Shown piece by piece: positions 1 through 6,115 of a stretch of DNA of 6,184 nt. The translations under genes and the position numbers were made by a program. Location: contig JAESUJ010000016.1 of the NCBI GenBank assembly GCA_016763165.1, positions 1-6,184 of the forward strand, given 5' to 3'. Positions within the stretch are counted from its first letter, which is position 1, and each line of letters opens with the position of its first letter. The notes under the pieces are model-generated. The model did no database searches and was not told where the DNA came from. It saw nothing but the letters and a program-made list of their open reading frames with translations. The stretch comes from Candidatus Babeliales bacterium (GTDB lineage: Bacteria > Babelota > Babeliae > Babelales > CAZZPM01).

Positions 1-1484
1 AGACCATTTTTTGTTTTAAATAGATCCCATAATCCAACACGTTTGAGTGCTGTGATAAGGTCGTCCTCATGATACATGTTTTGATCGATAGGAAGTCCAA
101 ATAGAAGATTGTACGCTAAAGTTCCACGCATGCTGCTTGCAACTTGGCTCTGTAAAACTATTTTTTGTCGACGAGTAATGTCATCAATATCGTAAATATC
201 AACATCATTGATTAAAATAGAACCTTTGGTCGGCTTTAATTGGCCACCAAGAATTGACATGAGCGTTGTTTTTCCAATTCCAGATGGTCCAATAATACCA
301 TATAATTTTGATTCCTGTTTTTTATCGACAATGAGATGCATGCTATGCCCAGAAAAAATGCGTGCATTTTCGGTGTAGTCAAAAAAGATATTATCGATAA
401 TTACAGATGTTTCATTTCGTTCAGCTGTTTTTTCTACATCATCGTAGATAGATTCTTTGTGAGACAAAACAGGAAATGTCTGTTTGCCAAAATTATGCAT
501 AAAATTGTAAAAGTTGGTGATACGTGTGTAGGCACGAAAAAATAGACGAAGAGGCTTATCTATTTTTATTAAATCATGTGTTCCTTTGATGTACATAAGT
601 ATTAATGTTGATGCTAGTATCGGTGTGATTTGGTTTGTATCGACAAGGTGAAAAAGATATGATCCAACCAAGCAAATAGTACCAATATATATATTTTTAA
701 ATGTTGTTCTTAGATCAACAAATGCTTTCCAGAAAAATGCTTCAGTAGTCATTGCTTTTTTAGTTCTATCTTTAAGTTTTTGAACAGCTTCATTGGTTGC
801 GAATGTTGATCGAATGAGCCATGCTTGCGTCAAGTTTTCGACACTTGTTGCTTTAAGCTTATCATCAGCTTCAAGAAATTTGTGTTCATATTCAGGAACA
901 GTCCGTTTAAAAATAATGAAGTTGCTTGAAATAAGGATAAGAACAGTGAAAAGGGCTATAAGACCAAGTGTGTAGTTAATAGTTAAAAAACTAACAACAA
1001 CAGTTGTTGAGGCAATAAAAATTTCTAAGATGCCGCTGCTTGTGAATGAATCAAGAATGTCTTCATAGGCGAGTGAGGCACGTTGTGTTTTATTGAGTAC
1101 TACGCCGCTGGATCTATCACTATGAAAAAGCGGATCAACTGTTAAAAAAAACTGGTGTGCTGAGTAATAAATACTATGAATACAATGAAGTTGAAAAATT
1201 GAATTAGTGATGCGAATAAAATAATCCATAGCGAACATGACCACCCATACAGCGGCAAGGGTCCAAAAGAGATCAATGCGTCTTTGTTCGAAAATATATC
1301 CAAGATATAAAGGGACTTGGGTAGAAAATGAATAATAAATACTCAGTCCAAAGCATACAAAAAAGGCACGTTTTTTTTGATCCCAAATGATTTTCCACCA
1401 TGGATCATTAAAATTAACGGAGGTTATTTTGAGTCTTGACTCAAGATGTTTCTGAGTAAAGTACGTTAAAAGTGCACTCAACAT
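1..1484 (-). CDS. ABC exporter half-transporter, membrane domain fused to ATPase (partial, 3' end outside window)
   Basis: This is an inner-membrane ATP-driven exporter of the MsbA/ATM1-like type, which works as a dimer; the substrate cannot be told from the sequence. I translated the minus strand from the ATG at 1484-1482 and found 494 uninterrupted codons before the window edge. About six hydrophobic segments are visible, near residues 40-60, 72-92, 151-170, 173-192, 263-281 and 286-300. Between them is the DRSSGVVLNKTQR stretch (123-135), typical of the family's intracellular loop. The nucleotide-binding domain begins near residue 360: aromatic A-loop Tyr370, Walker A GPSGIGKTT (399-407, Lys405), and a Q-loop around Gln447 followed by GTLAYNLLFG. 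The ABC signature, Walker B and H-loop lie beyond the edge, so completeness is unknown. The start has only a weak purine-rich AAAGAGAAA upstream. It lies 146 nt downstream of mutS in the same direction. Family assignment is firm; substrate is not. Confidence 0.93.
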   Translation of the reverse strand, partial: MLSALLTYFTQKHLESRLKITSVNFNDPWWKIIWDQKKRAFFVCFGLSIYYSFSTQVPLYLGYIFEQRRIDLFWTLAAVWVVMFAMDYFIRITNSIFQLHCIHSIYYSAHQFFLTVDPLFHSDRSSGVVLNKTQRASLAYEDILDSFTSSGILEIFIASTTVVVSFLTINYTLGLIALFTVLILISSNFIIFKRTVPEYEHKFLEADDKLKATSVENLTQAWLIRSTFATNEAVQKLKDRTKKAMTTEAFFWKAFVDLRTTFKNIYIGTICLVGSYLFHLVDTNQITPILASTLILMYIKGTHDLIKIDKPLRLFFRAYTRITNFYNFMHNFGKQTFPVLSHKESIYDDVEKTAERNETSVIIDNIFFDYTENARIFSGHSMHLIVDKKQESKLYGIIGPSGIGKTTLMSILGGQLKPTKGSILINDVDIYDIDDITRRQKIVLQSQVASSMRGTLAYNLLFGLPIDQNMYHEDDLITALKRVGLWDLFKTKNG

Positions 1485-1630
1485 AATAGTTTCTCTTTGT
1501 ATCGTTTTAATAGAATAATATTTTCTGTATGTATCTCAGTTTACTCTCTTTTTTTTTAAAAACACAAATATACTGATAAAAAGGCTAATTCTATCTGTTT
1601 TTCAAAAAATGTCCACTTATTTTTAAGAAG
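1485..1630. other. AT-rich intergenic spacer between mutS and the ABC exporter gene
   Basis: This 146-nt stretch separates two genes read leftwards. I see no GC-rich hairpin with a T-run that would end mutS transcription. The only candidate is an all A/T stem AAAAAT/ATTTTT around 1605-1625, too weak to call. A run of nine T (nine A on the coding strand) lies at 1549-1557. A weak sigma70-like -10 box (TATTAT on the minus strand, about 1514-1519) exists, but its -35 matches only three of six consensus bases. Read-through from mutS into the exporter gene is therefore possible but not shown. Confidence 0.5.
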
Positions 1631-4207
1631 CTACAAAGTATCGATTTCAGTTTCTTGTTTTAATTCATAAAGAAACTGCAATGCTTCACGTGGTGTTAAG
1701 TCATCAATATTTATCTGATTGATTTTCTTGAGTACTGGATGTTCTTCTTTTATTGATTGAGATGTTTGAGCGGTATTGGTTGTCAGATTTGTTTTCTGTT
1801 TTTTATCTGAGAATGTCAGTAGAACAGTTTCAGCACGATCAATAATTGTTTGGGGAAGGAGAGCAAATCGAGCGATGTCGATTCCAAAGCTCCCACGAGA
1901 AACACCTTTTTTGATATTGTGTAAAAAAATAAGAGCATTATCTCTCTTTTGAGCATCGCAATGAACGTTGATAACACCAGGGCATGAGTTTTCTAGTTCA
2001 GTTAGTTCATGATAATGGGTTGCAAAAAGAGCGCGTGTTTTGATCTCTTTTGCTAAAAATTCTATGATAGCATGCGCAAGTGCCATGCCATCGTAAGTAC
2101 TTGTTCCACGTCCGACTTCATCAAGAATAACAAGGCTTTTTTCTGTTGCTTGTGTACAAATAGCAGCTGTTTCTTCCATTTCAACTAAGAAGGTGCTTTT
2201 TCCTTGAGCAAGGTCATCTCCTGATCCGATACGGGTAAATAGTCGATCGAGAAGAGAAATGTTTGCACTCTTAGCAGGGACAAGGCTGCCTGCATGCGCC
2301 ATGATATGAATGAGTCCTACTTGTCGAAGGTAGGTAGACTTTCCACCCATGTTTGGTCCTGTTACAATGTGTACATGAGCTTCTTTGTTGAAGAGCGTGC
2401 TGTTTGGAACAAATGTACTTGTTGTTTGTTCTACAACTGGATGCCTGCCTGCTTCAATGTCGATAATGTTTTCATCATTAAAAGTTGGCATGGCGTAGTG
2501 TCGAAGGTAAGCAACATATGCAAAGCTTGTGATCGCATCAAAGGTTGCAAGGGCGTGTGCTGCGTGACGCAACGAGCTTATGTACGCAGTGACTTCTGAT
2601 GCAATTTTATCAAAAACTTTCTTCTCAACTGTTTCCACCTGTGCATCTGCATGAGTGATTTCTTGTTCAAGTTTCTTCAATGCTTCAGTGATATATCGAT
2701 TTTTATTACTGAGAGACTGCTGTAAAATAAAATAATCTGGAATAGATTTCGATTGGTTTTTTGTTGCTTCAAACGAGTATCCATATAAATCGGTATATTT
2801 TAATTTTAATGCTGAAATACCTGTTTTTTTTATCTCTTCTTGTTCAAGTTCAAGTAAGAGGTTTTGACTGTTTTTAACGATTGATCTTAAAGTATCGAGT
2901 TCAAAATCAAAGCCTGGTTTAATTATCCATGGTTGCCGTGAGTCATTATTGATACTTGCACTGAGTAGCTCGGTTAATACAGAAAAATCGGCAATGCGTT
3001 CGGTAAGAAGTTGAGCAAGTTCCGTCTCTTTGCATTGATGTAAGATATCTTTCATTTCTGGTAAGATAGCAAGCGAAGATGTAAGGGCGCTGTAATCTTC
3101 TGGTTTTGCACGTTGAAGAGCAATTCTTCCAATAATTCTTTCTATGTCTGCTATTTCACTCAAAGAGGTTCGTGCTTGTTGTAAAAGTCTAAATTGTTGT
3201 TTCAAAAAAAAGCTTAATTTTTGTCTCTGTTCTATCTGAGTTTTATTATTCAAGGGGCGCAGAAGCCATTTTTTAATCATACGAGATCCCATAGCGGTGA
3301 TAGCATGATCGAGAATTCCTAAAAGTGTATGTTCTCGTTTTTGCCCACTTGTTGGAATAATATCTAAATTTTTTTGTGTTGCTGCATCAAGAATAAGATA
3401 ATCATCAACTTCGTAAACGGTAAGATTTTGCATATGATCTTTACCTAAAGCATGATTTTTTTTTATGTATTGATGCAAAATATAGACTGTTTTAAGCAGG
3501 ACAGGTTCAGCAATAATTTGTTGATGTAATCTGTTAGGCATTGAATCTTGAGCCCAGCTTTGCATATCATGATCTTTTACATCATTACTGCTTGCTTTGC
3601 TTACAACATATCCTTTTTGTTTAAGGAATGTTTCTATGTTGCTATGACCAGATTGAGAAATGACTATTTCATCAGGAAAGAATCGATTGAGTTCTAACTC
3701 AAGTAGTCGATGAGCATCACGTGGAATTTTTGTTACAAATGTTTGTGCTGATAGAAGTTCGGTGAAAAGTATTCCCCATGCATCATCATCAGGATAAATC
3801 ATGCATAAATAGGATGGATTTTTTTGGTCAATTAAATATTCATCTAAAATAGTCCCTGGTGTGATGTATCTGGTAACTTTCCGTTCAACAATTTGTCCTG
3901 GAACAGGCTTTGTTATTTGATCAGCAATCGCAACTTTAAAGCCACCTTTTACTAATTTCATGAGATAGTGATGAAGAGCATGGACTGGAACGCCACAAAG
4001 TGGGATATCTTGTCCCTCGGACTTGCCACGTTTAGTCAGCGTAATAGCTAAAAAAGAAGAGGCTATTTTTGCATCTTCAAAAAAAAGCTCATAAAAGTCT
4101 CCAACCTGAAAAAAGAGCAAAGAATCAGGGTATTCTTCTTTAATAGAGAAGAATTGTTGCATGAGAGGAGTGACCCGATTTTCTTTTTTTGGTAGCTTGT
4201 TTTTCAT
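1631..4207 (-). CDS. mutS: DNA mismatch repair protein MutS
   Basis: MutS binds mispaired bases and small loops in DNA, then recruits MutL in an ATP-dependent way to start mismatch repair. The 858-residue length and full domain order fit the MutS1 family. The N-terminal mismatch-binding domain carries GDFYELFFEDA, with the Phe-X-Glu reading residues at Phe38 and Glu40. The connector spans about 130-265, and the core with levers and clamp about 265-570. The ATPase domain shows Walker A GPNMGGKST (617-625), the SGDDLAQGKSTFLVEM signature (662-677), Walker B with LVILDEVGRGTSTYDG (692-707) and the histidine loop FATHYHEL (728-735). The C-terminus has a polar, low-complexity linker (about 800-825) and then a conserved tail with LTPREALQFLYELK (837-850). 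The Phe-X-Glu motif argues against MutS2. The Shine-Dalgarno is poor, but the N-terminus aligns with the family, supporting this ATG. It seems intact; a MutL partner is not in the window. Confidence 0.98.
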   Translation of the reverse strand: MKNKLPKKENRVTPLMQQFFSIKEEYPDSLLFFQVGDFYELFFEDAKIASSFLAITLTKRGKSEGQDIPLCGVPVHALHHYLMKLVKGGFKVAIADQITKPVPGQIVERKVTRYITPGTILDEYLIDQKNPSYLCMIYPDDDAWGILFTELLSAQTFVTKIPRDAHRLLELELNRFFPDEIVISQSGHSNIETFLKQKGYVVSKASSNDVKDHDMQSWAQDSMPNRLHQQIIAEPVLLKTVYILHQYIKKNHALGKDHMQNLTVYEVDDYLILDAATQKNLDIIPTSGQKREHTLLGILDHAITAMGSRMIKKWLLRPLNNKTQIEQRQKLSFFLKQQFRLLQQARTSLSEIADIERIIGRIALQRAKPEDYSALTSSLAILPEMKDILHQCKETELAQLLTERIADFSVLTELLSASINNDSRQPWIIKPGFDFELDTLRSIVKNSQNLLLELEQEEIKKTGISALKLKYTDLYGYSFEATKNQSKSIPDYFILQQSLSNKNRYITEALKKLEQEITHADAQVETVEKKVFDKIASEVTAYISSLRHAAHALATFDAITSFAYVAYLRHYAMPTFNDENIIDIEAGRHPVVEQTTSTFVPNSTLFNKEAHVHIVTGPNMGGKSTYLRQVGLIHIMAHAGSLVPAKSANISLLDRLFTRIGSGDDLAQGKSTFLVEMEETAAICTQATEKSLVILDEVGRGTSTYDGMALAHAIIEFLAKEIKTRALFATHYHELTELENSCPGVINVHCDAQKRDNALIFLHNIKKGVSRGSFGIDIARFALLPQTIIDRAETVLLTFSDKKQKTNLTTNTAQTSQSIKEEHPVLKKINQINIDDLTPREALQFLYELKQETEIDTL

Positions 4208-4255
4208 TATTTTCTAATATTTCTATGAAGTTGTACAAATATATAAAGCAAATCT

Positions 4256-4284
4256 ATAATAAAATAGCTTGAGTAATAAGGCAA
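4256..4284 (-). promoter_or_regulatory. Predicted sigma70-type promoter of mutS
   Basis: On the minus strand, TTGCCT (4284-4279) and TATTAT (4261-4256) are separated by exactly 17 nt, matching the sigma70 consensus at four and five of six bases. This predicts a start near 4249 and a leader of about 40 nt before the mutS ATG at 4207. It is a pattern match in AT-rich DNA, so chance occurrence is possible. Confidence 0.5.
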
Positions 4285-4297
4285 ATTTTATTATTTT
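4269..4297 (+). promoter_or_regulatory. Possible sigma70-type promoter of the lipoprotein gene
   Basis: On the plus strand, TTGAGT (4269-4274) and TATTTT (4292-4297) are 17 nt apart, each matching four of six consensus bases. It would give a leader of roughly 75 nt before the ATG at 4382. It physically overlaps the predicted mutS promoter on the other strand. The match is weaker than the mutS one and AT-rich DNA yields many such hits. Confidence 0.3.
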
Positions 4298-4381
4298 AGC
4301 AAAGCCTTAATGATTTTGAAGGTTTTGGGTGTCGGTTTTAGGGATTAATGGATGAGTATTAAGTATTAAAAGTGAGTTTTC

Positions 4382-5014
4382 ATGAAGAAAAAGAGTGTTT
4401 TTGAAATAGTACATTACTTGATATTTATTTTAGTAATGATCTTTTCTGGCTGTGTCCGTAATGGACATTACAAGCTTGCACGTCTTACATCATCAATAGT
4501 TACAGAAGAGAAAATTGTTGTCAAAGGCAAAACATTAACTTCAGATGAATTGCAAGGATTGCTTGGTGGGACTTGCAATACAAAAGAGATAACAGTTATT
4601 CAGCTCTATCTTAATAATACAACGCCGCATTCATATATATTTGCTCCTCGAACAATGAATACTAAAGCTATTCCTCTAAATGTGATTGCACGTAGTTTTC
4701 ATAAAAACATTTTAGCTCGTCTCATTCCACTGGGATTAGTAAGCGTTTTTTGTTGGCCTTTCTGTATTCCAACAACTATTTTAGGGATGAGAGCAATGCA
4801 TTACAATGAAATGGTAGATAGGCAATTGTATGACATGGGTATTGATACTTTTGATAGTTTTATTATTGAGCCATACTCTACTTTAAATCGTATCATGTTT
4901 ATAAAAAACAAACATTTTCCAGAGTTGCTTTCATTGCAACTTGAACATATTAATAGCTCTGCTGTGAGTAATTTTTCTATTGATCTTACTGGTGATCATT
5001 CAAAAGTAGTGTGA
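4382..5014 (+). CDS. Predicted lipoprotein of unknown function with an internal hydrophobic segment
   Basis: I do not recognise a named family. The 210-residue product starts with a lysine-rich n-region (KKK) and a hydrophobic core (residues 9-21), ending in a lipobox-like FSGC with Cys24 as the likely lipidated residue. This predicts export and anchoring in a membrane of the envelope. The mature part has a polar beta-rich region (about 66-105) and a second hydrophobic stretch (about 112-135, LIPLGLVSVFCWPFCIP). That stretch holds the cysteine pair Cys124 and Cys128. A final region (about 150-200) has PYSTLNRIMFI and an alternating hydrophobic strand. The layout, two polar regions flanking a possible membrane-dipping hairpin, is an inference from hydropathy read by eye. 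An in-frame TGA at 4373-4375 makes this ATG the only possible canonical start; a weak AGTGAG lies 5 nt upstream. It is divergent from mutS and co-directional with the next gene. Confidence 0.85.
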   Translation: MKKKSVFEIVHYLIFILVMIFSGCVRNGHYKLARLTSSIVTEEKIVVKGKTLTSDELQGLLGGTCNTKEITVIQLYLNNTTPHSYIFAPRTMNTKAIPLNVIARSFHKNILARLIPLGLVSVFCWPFCIPTTILGMRAMHYNEMVDRQLYDMGIDTFDSFIIEPYSTLNRIMFIKNKHFPELLSLQLEHINSSAVSNFSIDLTGDHSKVV

Positions 5015-5149
5015 AAAAGTAAAAAACTATAGTAGGCTTTCTTAAAATGGTTCTGATATTAAAATAGTCCTTAAATTCTGAAATGGTTATGAATAGCTAT
5101 TTACAGCTTAAGATGTTTATATAAAGAATATTATGAGGAGGAGTTTACC
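5015..5149. other. Intergenic spacer upstream of the SRPBCC gene
   Basis: This 135-nt AT-rich gap holds no clear terminator for the lipoprotein gene. A TATAAA at 5120-5125 could be a -10 box and TTTACA at 5100-5105 a -35 box, but their 14-nt spacing is too short, so I do not call a promoter. Confidence 0.4.
5136..5141 (+). promoter_or_regulatory. Strong ribosome binding site for the SRPBCC gene
   Basis: AGGAGG matches the anti-Shine-Dalgarno core fully and sits 8 nt before the ATG at 5150. It fixes this start over the second in-frame ATG two codons later. It stands out because the other genes here have weak or no Shine-Dalgarno sequences. Confidence 0.85.
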
Positions 5150-5629
5150 ATGTGGATGCATCATTACACGAAAGTGTATAAAGGAATTGCACAAGAAGAT
5201 ATTTGGAAAATATGGACAGATATAAATAATTGGCATCTCTGGTTCCCAGAAGTCAAAAGCTCTACACTACAAGATTCATTCTCCGTCAACACACTTTTTT
5301 CTGTTACTTTAAAAAATGATTCAAAAAGTTTATATCGTATTGTAAAAAAATTTGATGGTTACAAATTTATATCAATAAAAAAATTTTTTGGTGCAAAGTT
5401 GTATGATACTCGTGCACTTGATACTTCTATCGAAGGTATTCGTTTAGTTCGCACAGTTGTTTTGTCGGGGCCATTGTCATGGCTTTGGAAGTATAAAGTC
5501 AGTAAGGATATATTTTATAAAACATCTATCGAACTTGAGTCACTTGCATTTTATGCTCGTCGTGTACAGTATTTAAATCAACTCTCTTTAGATTCATCTC
5601 ATGGAACGTCTGATTCAGGACAAATATAG
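5150..5629 (+). CDS. SRPBCC / START-like domain protein (polyketide cyclase-like fold)
   Basis: The 159-residue product resembles SRPBCC (helix-grip fold) proteins, which bind hydrophobic ligands in a deep cavity; the ligand and role are not predictable here. The N-terminal strand and helix hold the typical block around residues 17-38, DIWKIWTDINNWHLWFPEVK. Alternating strands follow (about 48-106), with a glycine-rich turn at LSGPLSWLW (105-113), then the long C-terminal helix (about 115-143) that closes the pocket in this fold. No signal peptide or membrane segment is seen, so it is probably cytoplasmic. The last 15 or so residues are polar and probably unstructured. The length is normal for a single-domain member. 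It follows the lipoprotein gene in the same direction but has its own strong ribosome binding site. The assignment rests on motif pattern recognised by eye; a catalytic cyclase activity should not be assumed. Confidence 0.78.
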   Translation: MWMHHYTKVYKGIAQEDIWKIWTDINNWHLWFPEVKSSTLQDSFSVNTLFSVTLKNDSKSLYRIVKKFDGYKFISIKKFFGAKLYDTRALDTSIEGIRLVRTVVLSGPLSWLWKYKVSKDIFYKTSIELESLAFYARRVQYLNQLSLDSSHGTSDSGQI

Positions 5630-5839
5630 AAGATTTGCTATGAAAAAGTATGGTATTTTTAAAAAAAATACTCGTACAGCTAATTTGAATGGATCCTTGC
5701 TGCTGATCCAGGGAGGACAATTATTGTAAATCCTGAAATTCAAATAAAAATAGCTTTGGTTTTAGGGAGTGGAAATATAGTATTGGTTCAACCAGAGCTT
5801 GTTGATGAAATCACTTCAATGACTTCTTTGGAAGATTGA
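5601..5839 (+). pseudogene. Possible gene remnant in two short frames
   Basis: Two short open frames overlap here, and neither looks like a complete gene. The first (5601-5729, 42 codons from ATG, overlapping the SRPBCC gene by 29 nt, no Shine-Dalgarno) encodes a basic N-terminal part with KYRRFAMKKYGIFKKN. The second (5684-5839, 51 codons, no ATG, GTG or other convincing start near its beginning) encodes a protein-like stretch with ADPGRTIIVNPEIQ and GSGNIVLVQPELVDEI. The last segment faintly recalls the C-terminal end of WYL-domain regulators, where a fold element ends in a VLxPxxLxxEI pattern; this is weak. A single -1 shift between 5684 and 5726 would join them. A decayed gene or chance open frames are both possible, and chance is not excluded. 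Confidence 0.3.
5690..5717 (+). other. Small hairpin followed by a purine-rich Shine-Dalgarno-like run
   Basis: TGGATC (5690-5695) and GATCCA (5705-5710) form a perfect 6-bp stem with a 9-nt loop. GGGAGGA (5711-5717) follows directly. No ATG, GTG or usable TTG sits at a suitable distance after it: the TTG at 5724-5726 runs straight into TAA. It therefore appears not to start a gene. It may be a chance palindrome around a GGATCC site. Confidence 0.3.
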
Positions 5840-5885
5840 AATCTAACAAATATTGTTTGAAAAAATTAAAAGCGATTAGATTTTT
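5839..5885 (+). terminator. AT-rich inverted repeat with T-run, possible terminator
   Basis: AAATCTAA (5839-5846) and TTAGATTT (5876-5883) are perfect 8-nt inverted repeats enclosing a 29-nt loop. The loop contains a small CAAA/TTTG hairpin (5847-5859). The right arm runs into a TTTTT tract (5881-5885). Its place after the last plus-strand reading frame, facing the opposing tRNA cluster, suits a terminator. The stem is AT-rich and the loop long, so it is at best weak. Confidence 0.3.
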
Positions 5886-5923
5886 AGATATTTATAAGAA
5901 GCATGAAAAGCTTTGAGTAATTA

Positions 5924-5997
5924 TGTGCTCGACAGGACTCGAACCTGTGACCTACGGATTAGAAATCCGTTGCTCTATCCAACTGAGCTACGAGCAC
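5924..5997 (-). tRNA. tRNA-Arg, anticodon UCU (reads AGA)
   Basis: Read on the minus strand, a full cloverleaf is visible: 7-bp acceptor stem GTGCTCG/CGAGCAC, D stem GCTC/GAGC, and anticodon stem ACGGA/TCCGT around loop TTTCTAA with anticodon TCT. A 5-nt variable loop and T arm ACAGG-TTCGAGT-CCTGT complete it. All stems pair perfectly. The discriminator is A at 5924. The next bases are TAA, so the CCA end is not encoded and must be added by the CCA-adding enzyme. AGA is the favoured arginine codon type in AT-rich genomes. It is the second gene of the pair, 8 nt after tRNA-Pro. Translations of this interval, in either direction, are shadows. Confidence 0.97.
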
Positions 5998-6005
5998 AAA
6001 AAAAA
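5998..6005 (-). other. Eight-T spacer between tRNA-Pro and tRNA-Arg
   Basis: On the transcribed minus strand the whole spacer is T8, directly after the CCA of tRNA-Pro. It is too short for a separate promoter, so the two tRNAs are most likely co-transcribed. A T-run directly after a stable stem could also cause partial termination. Confidence 0.7.
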
Positions 6006-6080
6006 TGGTCGGGGTGGTCAGATTCGAACTGACGACCCCTCGCTCCCAAAGCGAGTGCGCTACCGCTGCGCCACAACCCG
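6006..6080 (-). tRNA. tRNA-Pro, anticodon UGG (reads CCA and wobble CCN)
   Basis: Minus-strand cloverleaf: D stem GCGC/GCGC with a 7-nt loop, anticodon stem CTCGC/GCGAG around TTTGGGA (anticodon TGG), 5-nt variable loop, T arm GTCAG-TTCGAAT-CTGAC, discriminator A and an encoded CCA (6006-6008). The acceptor stem CGGGTTG/CACCCCG has one defect: T5 faces C68, while all other six pairs form. The C1-G72 pair and A73 suit prolyl-tRNA identity. It lies upstream of tRNA-Arg, probably in one transcript. Identity is firm; whether the mismatch affects function is unknown. Confidence 0.95.
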
Positions 6081-6081
6081 A

Positions 6082-6115
6082 CGCATTCCGAAAGTTCTTA
6101 AAAAGCTTTCGTGCG
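6082..6115 (-). other. Hairpin immediately upstream of tRNA-Pro
   Basis: CGAAAG/CTTTCG (6089-6094 with 6106-6111) forms a 6-bp stem, extended by CGCA/TGCG (6082-6085 with 6112-6115) beyond a 3-nt bulge. An inner CTT/AAG can also pair. The base lies one nucleotide from the 5' end of tRNA-Pro. It could be a processing structure in the tRNA precursor or a terminator-like element of something upstream, though no T-run follows it. Confidence 0.55.

Noticed and set aside
336..545. Plus-strand open frame of 69 codons
   Set aside because: It lies antisense within the ABC exporter gene, whose minus-strand frame has clear family motifs; no Shine-Dalgarno or recognisable domain.
793..975. Plus-strand open frame of 60 codons
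   Set aside because: Antisense shadow of the ABC exporter membrane domain.
2294..2599. Plus-strand open frame of 101 codons
   Set aside because: Antisense to the ATPase domain of mutS, with a cysteine-rich composition typical of shadow translations.
5661..5668. A-rich slippery site for programmed -1 frameshifting
   Set aside because: A run A AAA AAT lies in the first short frame, but a -1 shift there meets TAA at 5681-5683 and does not reach the second open frame.
5526..5720. Minus-strand open frame of 64 codons
   Set aside because: Antisense to the SRPBCC gene end and the following spacer; no ribosome binding site or recognisable motif.
5899..5913. AAGC/GCTT hairpin after tRNA-Arg as terminator
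   Set aside because: Only a 4-bp stem and no clear T-run follows on the minus strand.
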